Part shown: positions 22,015-33,863 of the stretch, one piece after another
How the letters are laid out: every line of letters begins with the position of its first letter
Position numbering within the stretch: position 1 is the first letter of the stretch
NCBI GenBank assembly: GCA_017893485.1
Contig: CM030360.1
Span: 146,728,249 to 146,792,248, forward strand
Length of the DNA stretch: 64,000 nucleotides
From: Hemerocallis citrina
Taxonomy: Eukaryota; Streptophyta; Magnoliopsida; Asparagales; Asphodelaceae
Direction of reading: 5' to 3'
The notes under the pieces: model-generated
What the model was told of the DNA's origin: nothing
Database searches by the model: none
Seen by the model: only the letters and a program-made list of their open reading frames with translations
Position numbers and translations under genes: made by a program

Positions 22015-23265
22015 AATACTCCAAACTTAAGATTTTGCTTGTCCTCAAGCAAAAAGGAAAACCAGACTTCAAAGGATAGTAATCATAGTTAGGCTCAACT
22101 CATCGCACGCAAATGACTTATCATGCAAGCATCAAATCTTTAACTTAATACTTAAATAATAGCAAATAAAGGAAAAACTAAGCTTATTCACTTTCTGCAG
22201 TGCAATTATTCTTACATAATTCCAAACACAATCATATTTGTCATGCAATTAACATGACTGGATCATGTAATAACTCAATCTGTGATCACCTCATCTCACT
22301 ACTACAAATAAGGTAGCAAACTAGATTTTTATTTTTTATTTTTTTATTTTTTTGTCTTTATGTTATCACTTGGCATTTGAACTGAATGCAAACATTTGTG
22401 ATGCACTTGGTTACACAACAAGTCACACACTTAGAGTATTTTTGCATACTTATATTACAATTTGTTATTTGACGTAAAAGTAAACATTGGTGATGAATAT
22501 CCCTAGTTATTGAGCAACTCAAAACATTGGAGTAGATAGAACCTTATTTATTCAATTGTTTAATCTTTATCACTCTATTTTCTTTAAACCCTGTTTAGGA
22601 CTAGCTCAAAGGGTGTAATCACAAGAAAATCATCACACTCCTATTTTATGCATAGTCATATGACTCACACAACTTTGCAAGGAAATGTGTACTTCAGTAA
22701 TCCTTTAAAAAACATGTATGCTTAATCTTGGCTTTATAAGATATTGCCTATCCTAAATATATATAAAAATGCAATGCTTAGCACAATAGAGAACCCAAAA
22801 GTCAATGTTAATCCTAATTAAGTTGTTTTTTGTAGCAAAAACATAATTTGAAAATTTATTCCATACCCCTTCCCCCAAACTTAAATATCATATTATCCTC
22901 AATGGGGAAAGAAGAAGAAAAAGAAAAAGAATGAGAAAATTTCATAATTGTTTTCCCGATTCATATTGAAATTCTGGATGAGTAATGTTCATTGTTTTAG
23001 TGATATATGGAGCTGTAAATGTTTGCTTCATATGAAAGCTAATACAATTTCCTTTGATCAGTATTTTACAATATTTTTCCATATACAGACTCCAGCCTGC
23101 CCAAAATCAGGCAACAAGAAAGGTCTAGAAGATAAATCCGCCCGGAAACCCCCAAATTTTTGCACTCCTACAAATAAAATCAAACAAAAAGATAAATTAA
23201 ACAAAAAAGGAAAAAAAAGTCTAAAGAAAAGAAAAGAAAACATGGGTTGCCCCTCAAAAAGTTAG
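22015..23265 (-). other. Athila-type post-pol region with polypurine tracts
   Basis: Non-coding as far as I can see. Next to the LTR the minus strand reads TTGAGGACAAGC ... AAGTTTGGAGTATT, the polypurine-type sequence that primes plus-strand synthesis. A second purine tract, AAGTTTGGGGGAAGGGG, is at about 22882-22866. Near 23244-23260 the plus strand has GGGTTGCCCCTCA, matching the conserved GGGAGGCAACCC-type motif of Athila elements, and it is here that Harbinger inserted. Confidence 0.6.
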
Positions 23266-23277
23266 TAGCTGCGTTTG

Positions 23278-24048
23278 TTTTAAGTTTTTTTTTTTTTTTT
23301 CTGAAATATATTCCTGAGATGACGTTTGTTTTATGGGTTATTTGGAAACCGTATCTCTGAAAATTATACCCCCCTCTTTTCGAAACCTCCTTTACTCACT
23401 TCTCAATTCTCTCACTTCACGAGTTAAAGCTCCTTTACTCTCCTCTTTCCTGTAGCGCTTCTTCACCTCCTTCCTCCCTTCTTTTCCAAACTAGATCTGA
23501 ACCAATCTCCCCCCCAAAATCAACATTTTTGGAATTATTAACCCCCAAATCTACTCCAAAAGGTTGATTCTCTGCTGCTGGCGACTTGAATTCTACTCTC
23601 CCTTTGCAACGATTTGGTTCGGGGTTGAGTGGTTTCGGTTGAGGGATTAATGGTTTGTACAACCCGTGCTGCATACAGAAAAAGGTATATTCGACAATGG
23701 GCAAGTCGAATCAAAAAGCTATTAAAGGTTGAATCTGTTGCTGACAATTTCTTCGTTCTTCAACTCCAATCGAAGGTATGATCCGATTGGTACCCTATTT
23801 TGTTGTTTTTCTTTACGCCCTATGACTCAAGTTTGTTGCTGTTTTGCTTTTTATGACCTACGATTTTTGAATCTGCTGTTGGCCAAAAAAAAAATTCCGG
23901 CTGTCGAATCTGCATCTTTTTACGAATCTGTTGTTGGCAAAATTTTTTTGAATATGTGGCTTCTTACGACCTACGAATTTCAGATCACAAGTTTAATTGC
24001 TGGAACTTGGCAGTGTTGTTTATATTTATCGGTTTTTCCTTAATATAG
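23278..24048 (+). other. Harbinger left-end non-coding region
   Basis: It contains a 17-18 T run (23286-23303), then CT-rich sequence and a leader. ATCTGCTGTTGGCCAA/ATCTGTTGTTGGCAAAAT-like segments repeat near 23870 and 23925. It probably includes the promoter and 5' UTR of the Myb-like gene. No coding evidence. Confidence 0.4.
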
Positions 24049-25054
24049 ATGAGTAGTATGGGTAGGGGGAAGGAGATGGCGGTGGATGAGGATTATGGGA
24101 AGTGGCCTCCCGATGTTGTGCATGATTTTGTCAGCCTTATGGAGGAGGCAGTTGATAAGGATAGTCTGAAAAGTAACACATTTGACGGCAAAACTTGGAA
24201 TCATTTTGCTGTACAAATGCAATTCCTGTGTGGCCGTTCATTCACAGTAACACAGTTGAAGGCAAAACATCAGAGACTGAAAGCAGAATGGAAGGTATTT
24301 TCAGATATGAAGAAACAGAGTGGTTTCGGTTGGGATGAAGTGAACGAAACCGTTACTGCCGAGAAACCAGTTTGGGACCAATATCTTAAGGTTCATGTAT
24401 AATCTCAAAGTTTGCTATTTGTTTGTGAATCCTTTTTAATATACTTAATCTTGACTTTAATACTTGCATATTAACAACAATTTCTATGATTAGATGCACC
24501 CTAAGGCCAAAAAATTTGCTTACAAGGGGTTGGCAGATTTTGATGCTTTGACCAAAATTATGGAAGATTCTACTGCCCAGGGCAATGTGACAAGGGCTTC
24601 CACACAAAGGGTGTACGATTCTGATGAGGAGCGGAGGATGAATTATGAGTTTGGCCACCCTCATCAGTCACACGTAAATGTACTTGATGAGGATGATGAT
24701 GTACCATTCGGTTCGGGGTCGGGATTTCGTAAGAGAAAATCTGGTGCATCAAGTGGTCGGGGAACAAATATGTCCTATGTGAAAGAATTTGTTAGTTCCT
24801 ATCTGGAAACTCAGGTGGTAAGAAGAAGCAGGTTAAAGAAGAAAATAGAGGTGGATAGTAATGTCTCGATTGACCCTGCTTTGGCCGAGTTGGATCAATG
24901 CCAAGATATAATTAATGCGATGTCTGGGCTTGATTGCAATGAAACAGGGAAAGCTTTTAACCACCTAATTGCTAATCCTCGCGCTTGTCATAGTTTCCTT
25001 CGTATGACCCCGGTACAGCAGGAGTGGTGGGTGAAGCATTACGATGAGCACTAG
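24049..25054 (+). CDS. Myb/SANT-like DNA-binding protein of Harbinger (ORF1)
   Basis: Two exons, 24049-24390 and 24494-25054, joined through a 103-bp GT...AG intron in phase 0, give about 300 residues and a stop at 25052-25054. Exon 1 is a Myb/SANT-like domain with spaced aromatic residues (YGKWPPDVVHDF, FDGKTWNHFAVQM, LKAKHQRLKAEWKVF, GFGWDEV, PVWDQYLK). Exon 2 holds KKFAYKGLADFDAL, an acidic linker, a basic patch (GFRKRKSG) and a C-terminal helical region. In PIF/Harbinger systems this protein helps the transposase reach the nucleus and bind element ends. No break is seen, so this gene may be intact even though its transposase partner is not. Confidence 0.85.
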
Positions 25055-25410
25055 TCATCCCATTTGGTTGAATGGGATAAACAAATCGTAATGTGTACTA
25101 TTTTTTATAATTATTTGGGTATTTGCGTGAGATCTATTGTACTATGACGGTTTGATGGTAAAACGTTGCTTCTTTTATTTAATTTAAATTTAGTTTTATT
25201 TTTTTGCCAAAATGGATTTGCTATTAGTAGTATATGTTGTTTTTTTTTCATAACCTGAGCTTGTGGCAATCTTCCATCGCGTAATATGTTAATTTAAATT
25301 CCGTAAATATCGTGCACTATAGTCGTAGTATTAAATTAGTGAACTTACTTTATCAATTTGATTTCTACTTTTTGTCATAGTGAGTTACTACTGCAAGTGC
25401 AACCGTAGTT
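25055..25410 (+). other. Intergenic region between Harbinger ORF1 and transposase
   Basis: AT-rich 356 bp holding the 3' UTR of the Myb-like gene and presumably the start region of the transposase transcript. TTTTTTATAATTATTT near 25103 is AT-rich but I cannot assign a defined promoter. Confidence 0.35.
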
Positions 25411-26663
25411 ATGGACACTTCTTCATCTAGTAGTGACGATGCCGATGACTTGATGAATATAATCTTTCTAAGTGAATTCTGTGAAGAAAGTACAATGTCC
25501 TCTCCAAAACAAACAGGACGTGAATACTTGAATGAAATGTTAGAGGGTTCCCAGTCCACGTTTCATGGAATATTCCGTATGAATCAAGATTGTTTTATGG
25601 CCTTGTGTGCTTTTCTAAAAAATGGGAACTACCTTGAGGAAACAGAGGAGGCTTCAAGACGTAGACGCTTGTCTTACGAGGAAAGTGTGGCAATTTTTCT
25701 GTTTATTGTCGGTCACAGTACAAGAATGTGAGTATGTGCTAATAGGTTTAATCACTCACTTCAAACAATCGATAAGCATTTTACACTTGTTTTGAAAGGT
25801 TTGGCAAGAGCAGCAAATGTACTTATCACTCCCCCTGATACTACACGTGTACATGAAAGGATCACTAATTCCCCAGACTTTTATCCGTGGTTTAAGGTAT
25901 TCTGTTACCTTCACTCGTCATGTATTATTAAAGTTTTTCAAAGTTTGCACGTTTATTCAAATCCATTAATGTAGGGAGCTATTGGTGCTGCTGATGGCAC
26001 ATTAATCAAAGCTACGGTACCCGCTATTCGAAGCATTGCTTGTCGCTCTCGAAAGGGTAATATCAGTCAAAATGTTTTGGCAGCATGTGATTTTAATATG
26101 TTGTTCACATTTGTTTACGCGGGATGGGAAGGCAGTGCTAACGATTCCCGTGTAATACAGAGTGCATTATCAGAAAAACTGTTGGAAATTCCACCCAACG
26201 ATAAATATTACTTAGTAGATTGTGGTTATACTAATATGCCTGGTTTTTTAGTGCCATACCGTGGTGAGCCATACCACTTACAGGACTTTCAAGGGGCCAA
26301 CCATGCACCAACTCAACCTAGACAACTTTTTAATAAACAGCATGCTAGGTTACGGAATGTGATTGAGAGAACGTCTGGTGTATTCAAGAAAATGTTTGCC
26401 ATCTTTAATGACATGCCAAACTACTATTTTACAAGACAAGTTATGATGGTCACAGCCTGCTGTGCACTCCATAATTTTATATGTAAGCACTCAGTCAACG
26501 ATGCTTTTTTGAGGAATTTGACGATGAACAATTAATTCATCACCAACAAACTGAAGATATCGCATCCACATCTCAGGGGTTGGATTTTTCATCTTCCCAA
26601 TTGAATCGTATGAATAGGAAAAGAGATGATATTGCTACGGCAATGTGGAATGCAAGACACTAA
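25411..26663 (+). pseudogene. PIF/Harbinger transposase (DDE_Tnp_4), one stop and one frameshift
   Basis: The frame from ATG 25411 runs through a TGA at 25729-25731, where relatives have Arg (HNTRMR type, CGA to TGA), and continues in the same frame to 25896. A 78-bp GT...AG intron (25897-25974) joins it to 25975. DDE residues are present: GAADGT (first Asp), EGSANDSRV (second Asp), LRNVIERTSGVFKKMF (Glu). Near 26509 one base is missing from a T-run, so the frame ends early at 26535; in the other frame the usual tail with RKRDDIATAMWNAR runs to a TAA at 26661-26663. Cut-and-paste transposase; this copy is inactive by two small lesions. Confidence 0.88.
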
Positions 26664-29600
26664 TGTAATTTTAATGTAACCTTTTCATTGTATCCTTTTT
26701 TTACTGTTTTGAATATAATGTTTTCTGCAAGGTCTGTGATTTCATCTTGACAATTTATAGATGAACAGGTACTGCACATGGATTCAATTTTGTGACCAAC
26801 AATGGTCAGAAGAATGAAAGGATTTGTCGGTAGCAGTAAGTGATCTCAAATATAATTTTTTAAAACCTAACGAAGATGATGTCGTAATAGGCAATGATGA
26901 AAGGTTTTCATTCAATGTGGAATGTGTCCCTCCCCCACCCCACTGCCTCTTCCTGTTTGGTTGTATCGACCAGCAACAGATATTGAAAATATGAAATATA
27001 TGAGTGAATAACCACGGAAATGATGTATAATACCCTTTAAGCTGATCTGTGGTTGATGTTTAGAATTATGTTAAGTAAGAATGAATCCATTATGTCAAGC
27101 AATGATGATGAATTTGAAGTCTTGTTGACGACAATGTGGGAAGGGGAGGGGGGTTGATCATTTTACTTAGTGCTAGTAGGCGTGGCATTGTAAAAAAGCA
27201 GCCCTAGTGTGGAGTTTTTATCATTGATTTGAACAATCTGAGCCTACGACAAATATGAGTTTTTTTTGAATTTGTCTCATGAGGTTTATGGCTAAATTTT
27301 TTAGGGTACTGATTATAATATTGCCCAAATCAAGAGATCTTGTAGAAGCATCTCAATGCACACCCCAATTATTCTTCACAGCAAACATCAAAAGGCTTGC
27401 CAAACCCTGATAACATCATAATACATGCGCAGAAAATAGAGACCTATCAGATATAGGAGATTGTACACATTATGGAGATTGGGTAAGGTTAAAAAACTCA
27501 TTCAATACTTGAAAGGATACTTGAAACTCATTAAAAAACTCATGATTTGGGCAGTATTCTTTCAGATAAACTGGTACAAGAGCTTTATAGCAAATTTTGT
27601 TGCTGTGCTTTTCAAAAAATTGGGCTGTGCATACGGTTGTATAGGTTGGGTTGTGCATTGAGATGCTTCTAATGTGTTCTCATGCTTTTGGGTAGTAATA
27701 ATCAGTATGGTGACACAGTTATGAAGGTTTCCAACTGCTGTTCATTGGTTATTACTCTGAAGTATGCTGACACAGTGAGAAGTGAGTAAAGGAGCTTTAG
27801 AAAAGAGGGGGTATAAATTTTCAATAATACTGTTTCCAAAGAACCCCGAAACCAAACGCCATCTGAGGTTTTTTTTTCAGGAAAAAATAACTTTGGAGAT
27901 GAGGTCTCAAAATTTGGAGATGATGGCTTCTGATCCTGTAACATCCCAAATATTGTGTCTTCATTTATTTTCAGAATGTGTGCACAATCCCCTTCACTCC
28001 GAGAGGTCTCTGATTCTGCACTTGTATTATGATGTTATCAGGATTTGTGAATCCTTTTGATATTTGTTGGTAACTGTCTACAATATAATCAGTGTGCATT
28101 GAGATTGGGGTGTGCATTGACATGCTGCTCAAGTGTTCTCATGCTTTGGATAATATTCTCATCAGTATGATAAAGGAAGGTTTTGAAAATATTTTCCTCC
28201 CTCTGAAAGGTCCCTGTTTCTGCACATATGTTATGATGTTTTAATGGTTTGTGAAGTCATCTCCATATTGTTAACAAATTGAAGATTATATTGGTTTTGC
28301 ATTTGATTTGATTACTGTTTTGGGCAGTATGCCTTTCGCATTATGAAATTTCATATACTCAATCAGTATATGTATGCTGCCGAGATGCAGTATATGTATG
28401 CTGCCGAGATGCTTTATGATGTGCTCTCATGATTTGGGCAGTATTAATTCAGTATGTGTTCTAAAGGGCTCAATGGCTCAAGTTTTGTAGGATTGCTTTA
28501 AAGAAATTGGTCTTTGCATCTGTTGTTGTATAGGTATGCAACAGATGTGTAATTGGGCTGTGCATTGAGATGCTTCTGATGTGCATATTGCTTCTGATGT
28601 GTTCTTTCAGATGTGTAATTGGGTTGTGTAATCAGTATTCTGACATAGTTATCATAGTTTCTAACTGCTGTTCATTGATGTATAACTATGTTGCATGATA
28701 TTTTCATGGTTTGTGCATTGGGATGCTTCTAAATTTCCATAATGTGTACAATCTCCTACCTCTGAAAGGTCCCTGATTCTGCACATGGATTATGATGCAT
28801 TCATGGTTTGTGCAGTATGGGTTTTGCTAAAAGAGCTGTTTCAAATATATTTTTGGTGGATGAGGTCTCAAAATTGGGAGATGATGGCTTCTGATCCTGT
28901 AACATCCCAAGTGTTGCAACTTCATTTATTTTCAGAATGTGTATACAATCCCCTAACATTGAAAGGTCTCTGATTCTGCAAATGTATTATGATGTTATCA
29001 GGCTTTGTGAAGCCTTCTGATATTGGGATGACTGTATACAATCCCCTAACTATGAAGAAGCCTTCTGATCCTGTAACATCTCATGATTTGGGCCTTCAGT
29101 TTTATTTTCAGAACCTTGTACAATCACCTAAATCTGAAGGGTCTCTGATTATGCACATGTATTATGGTGTTTTCAGGGTTTGTGAAGCCTTTTGATTATT
29201 GGTAACTGTATACAATAATTGGGGTGTGCAATGTCAATTGGGGTGTGCATTGACATGATTCTGCTGGTTTCTCATGCTATGGGCACTATTCTGATCAGTA
29301 TGCTAAAACAAGGTTTTGAAGATACAAAGTGGGAGATGATGCATTCTGATCCCGTATAAAAATCACTTTTGGTTATTAACTTTAACAAATTTCCATACTG
29401 TGTACATTTTCTTTTACGTGCAGGGTTCTGATTGCTGGTTATGGCGCCTGATATGAGGGTTTGTTACTGCTGTTCGCATTTTATAAATATGAAGGATGAT
29501 TTGGGATGTGCATTGGTTTGCTACTGAATGCTTCTCATGCTTTGGGCCAAAAATGATCAACTTTGCTAACACAACTGTTTGTACTCTTTTTCTTGTACAG

Positions 29601-30040
29601 GAGGAGGTTCGAAGAGTTTGCAGCTGAAGGTTCCTGATCCTGTAAAAATCAAGTGCTACTATTTTTTTTAGTTTACAAATTTCCATAACGTGTACAATCT
29701 CCTTCATGTGAAGGGTTCAAATTCTGCTCATGGTTTATGATGTTGTCATGGTTTGTAAAGGCTTTTGATATGTTATAACTGTTGATAAATAATTTGGGGT
29801 CTGGATTGAGATGTAACCGATGGGTTCTCATGCTTTGTACAAAAAACTATATTTAATAAATAGTATGTTCATATAAGCTTTTCAATACATTTTGTAATCT
29901 AACATGACGAATCAATCGTGGAGTTGATGGCGTCTGATTTTTGCTCGATTCACATGCTGCTCAGGTTTCTTGTTCACATACTTGTACAACATTGCAATCT
30001 AACTGTAACAATTAAAAAAATGTCAGCAAATGTTTAATGC
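26664..30040 (+). repeat. Harbinger 3' non-coding region with degenerate repeats
   Basis: No gene is supported. Motifs recur irregularly: TCTGATTCTGCACATGTATTATG-like near 28010, 28215, 28770, 28975, 29145 and 29715; CTTCTGATCCTGTAACATC near 27925, 28885 and 29060; GTGCATTGAGATGCTTCT-like near 27655, 28560 and 28715. Spacing is uneven, so this looks like an old tandem array broken up by substitutions and deletions. Short frames inside it repeat similar peptides and are not genes. Confidence 0.6.
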
Positions 30041-30049
30041 AAATTTATT

Positions 30050-31200
30050 TTAAAAAATGTCAGAAATATAACCGAACAGCCTTTAAACTCTCTTTTTCAG
30101 AAAAACAGCTTTCAGAAAACAGTTTTCAGCAAGAAATATAACCGAACAGCCTTTAAACTCTCTTTTTCAGAAAAACAGCTTTCAGAAAACAGTTTTTAGC
30201 AAGAAATATAACCGAATAGCTTTTAAACTCTCTTTTTTCAGAAAAACAGCTTTCAGAAAACAGTTTTCAGCAAGAAATATAACCGAACAGCTTTTAAACT
30301 CTCTTTTTTTAGAAAAACAGCTTTCAGAAAATATTTTTCAGCAAGAAATATAACCGAACAGCTTTTAAACTCTCTTTTTCAGAAAAACAGCTTTCAGCAA
30401 ACAGTTTTCAGCAAGAAATATAACCGAACAGCTTTTAAACTCTCTTTTTTCAGAAAAACAGCTTTCAGCCAACAGTTTTCAGCAAGAAATATAACCGAAC
30501 AGCTTTTAAACTCTCATTTTTCAGAAAAACAGCTTTCAGCCAACAGTTTTCAGCAAGAAATATAACTGAACAGCTTTTAAACTCTCTTTTTTCAGAAAAA
30601 CAGCTTTCAGCCAACAGTTTTCAGCAAGAAATATAACCGAACAGCTTTTAAACTCTTTTTTTTCAGAAAAAACAGCTTTCAGCCAATAGTTTTCAGCAAG
30701 AAATATAACCGAACAGCTTTTAAACTCTCTTTTTCAGAAAAAAAGCTTTCAGAAAACAGTTTTCAGAAAGAAATATAACCGAACAGCTTTTAAACTCTCT
30801 TTTTCAGAAAAATAGCTTTTATAAAACAGTTTTCAGTAAGAAATATAACCGAACAGCTTTTAAACTCTCTTTTTCAGAAAAACAGCTTTCAGAAAACAGT
30901 TTTCAGCAAGAAATATAACCGAACAGCTTTTAAACTCTCTTTTTCAGAAAAACAACTTTCAGAAAACAGTTTTCAGAAAGAAATATAACCGAACAGCTTT
31001 TAAACTCTCTTTTTCAGAAAAACAGCTTTCAGAAAACAGTTTTCAGCAAGAAATATAACCGAACAGCTTTTAAGCTCTCTTTTTCAGAAAAACAGCTTTC
31101 AGAAAACAGTTTTCAGAAAGAAATATAACCAAACAGCTTTTAGACTCATTTTCAGAAAAACAGGTTTCAGAAAACAGTTTTCAGAAAACTCTTTTCAGAA
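30050..31200 (+). repeat. Minisatellite, ~70-71-bp unit, ~16 copies
   Basis: The unit contains AAATATAACCGAACAGC, then TTTTAAACTCTC, then CAGAAAAACAGC and CAGTTTTCAG. Unit starts at 30064, 30134, 30204, 30275 and 30346 show the period. Within a unit the CTGAAAACTGTTTT-type submotif repeats in diverged form. The last unit grades into the element terminus, ACAACAAACCAAACGCAACC, which resembles the AACCGAACAGC part of the unit. Confidence 0.9.
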
Positions 31201-31233
31201 AACTGTTTTCAAAACAACAAACCAAACGCAACC

Positions 31234-33705
31234 TAAGTTTTAAGTCTTCAGCCGGACATGGTAACTGAAATGGTTAGGTGATGCCAACATCCAACAACAT
31301 AAGAATCTATTTTCTAACAACTACCTTCATGTGTGGATTATGTTTTCTATGTGCATCCCGCAAACTAGATGGCAGTGGTTTAAGTTCGAGTTTGAGTGGT
31401 TTCTTACTTGAAGATGATGTCTTTGATATCCTCACATCTTCGAATTTCAACTGAGAAGAAAGATGAATAGATAGTGCAACTTGTAATACCGAACATATTC
31501 CAAAACATTTTCATTATTGAAATCAAGAGTTACTGAATTTCTTAGACACACACTTCTAGAGGTAACTTTTCAACTCCAGCCTTATGTGTCTTGGCCAAAA
31601 CTAAATCAGTTTCATAACTTGAAAACATGAGTGAACTTCGGCATGAAAGTCCATAGATTTAAAAACATCAAACATTACTTTCTCATCATCAACCCTCAAA
31701 ATAAGTTTTCCTTGTTGGACATCAGTGAAAGCTCTCCCCATAGGTAGAAAAGGTCGCCCAAAAATTACTGAAATTTTTTCATCTTACTCAATGTCAAGCA
31801 CAATGGACTCAGCTGGAAATATGAACTTGTCTATCTTCACCAAAACATCTCCAATTATTCATCTAGAGTACTTGATAGATCTGTCTGCTAATTGCAAAGT
31901 AATGTAGTAGGTTTTTCTTTTCCATGACCAAGTTTCCTGAAAACCAAAAAAAGACTTAAAATTTATACTTGACCCTAAATCACACAAGGCTTTATCAAAA
32001 TAATAATTTTCAGTAGTGCGAGGAATTGTAAAACTCACTGGATCTTTTAGTTTAGGAGACAACTTCTTTTGTAAAATTACACTACTCTCTTCGGTTAGCA
32101 TCACCATCTCATGCTCCTCCAACTTCCGCTTGTTTGATAAACTATCCATACAAAACTTAGTATATTTAGGCATATGTTCTAAATCTTCAATAAGAGGAAT
32201 ATTAATATGAAATTTCTTTTAAATACTTAAACTTTTAGAGAATTGATTATCAAGATTATTCTTTTTTAAGACTTTGCGTAAAAGGAATTGGTGGACCAAG
32301 GAGATTTAGAATTAGTTTCAAAATTAAACTACCTGGAAATCGTTCGTTTCGAACACCTTTCATCGCCTTAGAATTTCCAACATATTGGTTGGCCACCTAC
32401 TGCATTTTTTCCTCCAAAACTGGCTTGAACTCATCTTGCTTTTCAGCCACGTTTTATTCGGCAGATTTTGCTTGTTGCTACTCAGTTGCTCTCCCGCTTC
32501 TCAGTGTTATTGCTTTGACATGCTTCTTAGGATTGGTCACGGTGGTACTGGATAAGGTTCCTGCAGTGCTCTCTGTAACAATATTTGAAAGCTGGACAAT
32601 TTGAGCCTCAAGGTTGTGAATTGAAGCCGAGTTATTTTGGATTGCCAAATATGTCATTTGCATGTATTGCATGAACATCTCCTCAAGTGTCGATTTTTTT
32701 CTTGCTGTTTTCTTAAGGTGTGTAGTTGCCCCTTGATTGTTATTCCATAAAATAATTGGCTGATTTCCCCACCCGGGATTTTACGTGTTCGTATAAGGAT
32801 TGTTTTAACATTGGAAGTTGGACACATAATTTTCTTGTTTGGAATTTGGTTGACCGAAAGAATTTTTCACTTGGCAATCAATACTTGAGTGATTTCCTGC
32901 ACAATGATCACAAGCAACTTTAGTTTGAATGGCATTAACATTCATATTACCTAATTGTTTAGAGAAGTAGCCATTTGTGCCGCCAATGTGGTAATAGGAT
33001 CAGGCTAAAAGTTACAGCCGCCTTTCTTGGCATTGCTCTCTCCGAAAATCATTGGCAATTGTTAGACGCTATCTCCTTCAAAAGCTTATAGATCACTTCA
33101 TGTGTTTTGCTCATAAGAGCTCCTCAAGCTGCTGGATCTACCATAGACTGATTTTTAATTCCCTGACTATTATAGAATATTTGAACTTGCAGCCATTCTC
33201 GAAGTTGATGAAGATGACACTTTCTCACTAAATCTTTCTACCCTCCTACGCATCATACAAAGACTTAGTCTCAAATTGAGTGAATGTTGAAATATCATTC
33301 CTTAGCTTCGCTATCTTTGCCGGAGGGAAATACTTAGCTATAATTTTTTTGTGCTAATCTCTCCCAAGTAGTGATGACACCTTGTGATAGAGAATTTAGT
33401 CAAGCCTTCGCCATATTCCTAAGCGAAAAAGGAAAGAGTCTCAGACGGATAGCAACGTCCAACACTCCGGTGAGATTCAAAGTGTTCCAAATTTCTAAAA
33501 AGTTTGCAATATGGACATTAGGACCCTCGTGCGACGGTTTCCAAAACTAAACAGTCCGTTGAATCATTTGAATAATTGCGTGTTTAATCTCAAAATTGTT
33601 AGCTTCTACAGTCGGCCTTTTTATGCTTGATGTTGCTCCATTAACCGAGGGCATACCATAGTCCCTCAAAGACTTATTTTCCACTCCATTAACCTCGTTC
33701 GCCAT
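31234..33705 (-). pseudogene. Athila-type gag and protease, heavily decayed
   Basis: From the likely start at 33705-33703 the minus strand encodes gag (LHLSNFLEI-like NVHIANFLEIWNTL, IRLRLFPFSL, LNSLSQGVITTWERL), a CDHCAGNHSSIDC knuckle (about 32925-32887), the AITLRSGRATE motif (about 32480), then the protease region (CDLGSSINFK near 31960; DVLVKVDKFIFPA-like and IFGRPFLPMGRA near 31850-31735). Many stops and frameshifts interrupt it. It ends with KPLKLELKPLPSSLRDA (about 31390-31340), which in complete elements leads into RT; no RT follows. The TG/DTG-type active site reads CDLGSS, the form usual in this branch (C-DLG-S). Confidence 0.75.
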
Positions 33706-33838
33706 GGAGATACACTTCTAAGTTTTAAAATATTGCTATTCAATAACAAAAAAACTAATGAAATCAATCTTTCTAAAAAAAATAAAATCCAAATTAGTAT
33801 CAATTTAGCTATTATCAATATCAATAAAAGAATAATTA

Positions 33839-33857
33839 GTCACTGACAACGGTGCCA
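33839..33857 (-). other. Primer-binding site of Athila-type element
   Basis: The minus strand reads TGGCACCGTTGTCAGTGAC, close to the TGGCGCCGTTGCCGGGG type complementary to plant tRNA-Asp. It lies 6 nt inside the right LTR, making that the 5' LTR. Confidence 0.7.
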
Positions 33858-33863
33858 AAAACT

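Larger units (their letters stand above)
23266..31233 (+). mobile_element. PIF/Harbinger DNA transposon (~8 kb)
   Basis: It carries the two standard genes, a Myb/SANT-like protein and a DDE transposase, both plus-strand. The ends share TGCGTTTG (23270-23277) and CAAACGCA (31223-31230) as terminal inverted repeats, continuing imperfectly. TTA lies just left and TAA just right, which resembles the TWA target site but is not a clean duplication. Both flanks are Athila-type sequence. Downstream of the genes lie 3.4 kb of repetitive non-coding DNA and a 1.1-kb minisatellite; this makes the element unusually long. Confidence 0.75.

Noticed and set aside
30050..31200. CRISPR-like regular repeats.
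   Set aside because: Contiguous tandem units with no unique spacers, in a plant transposon.
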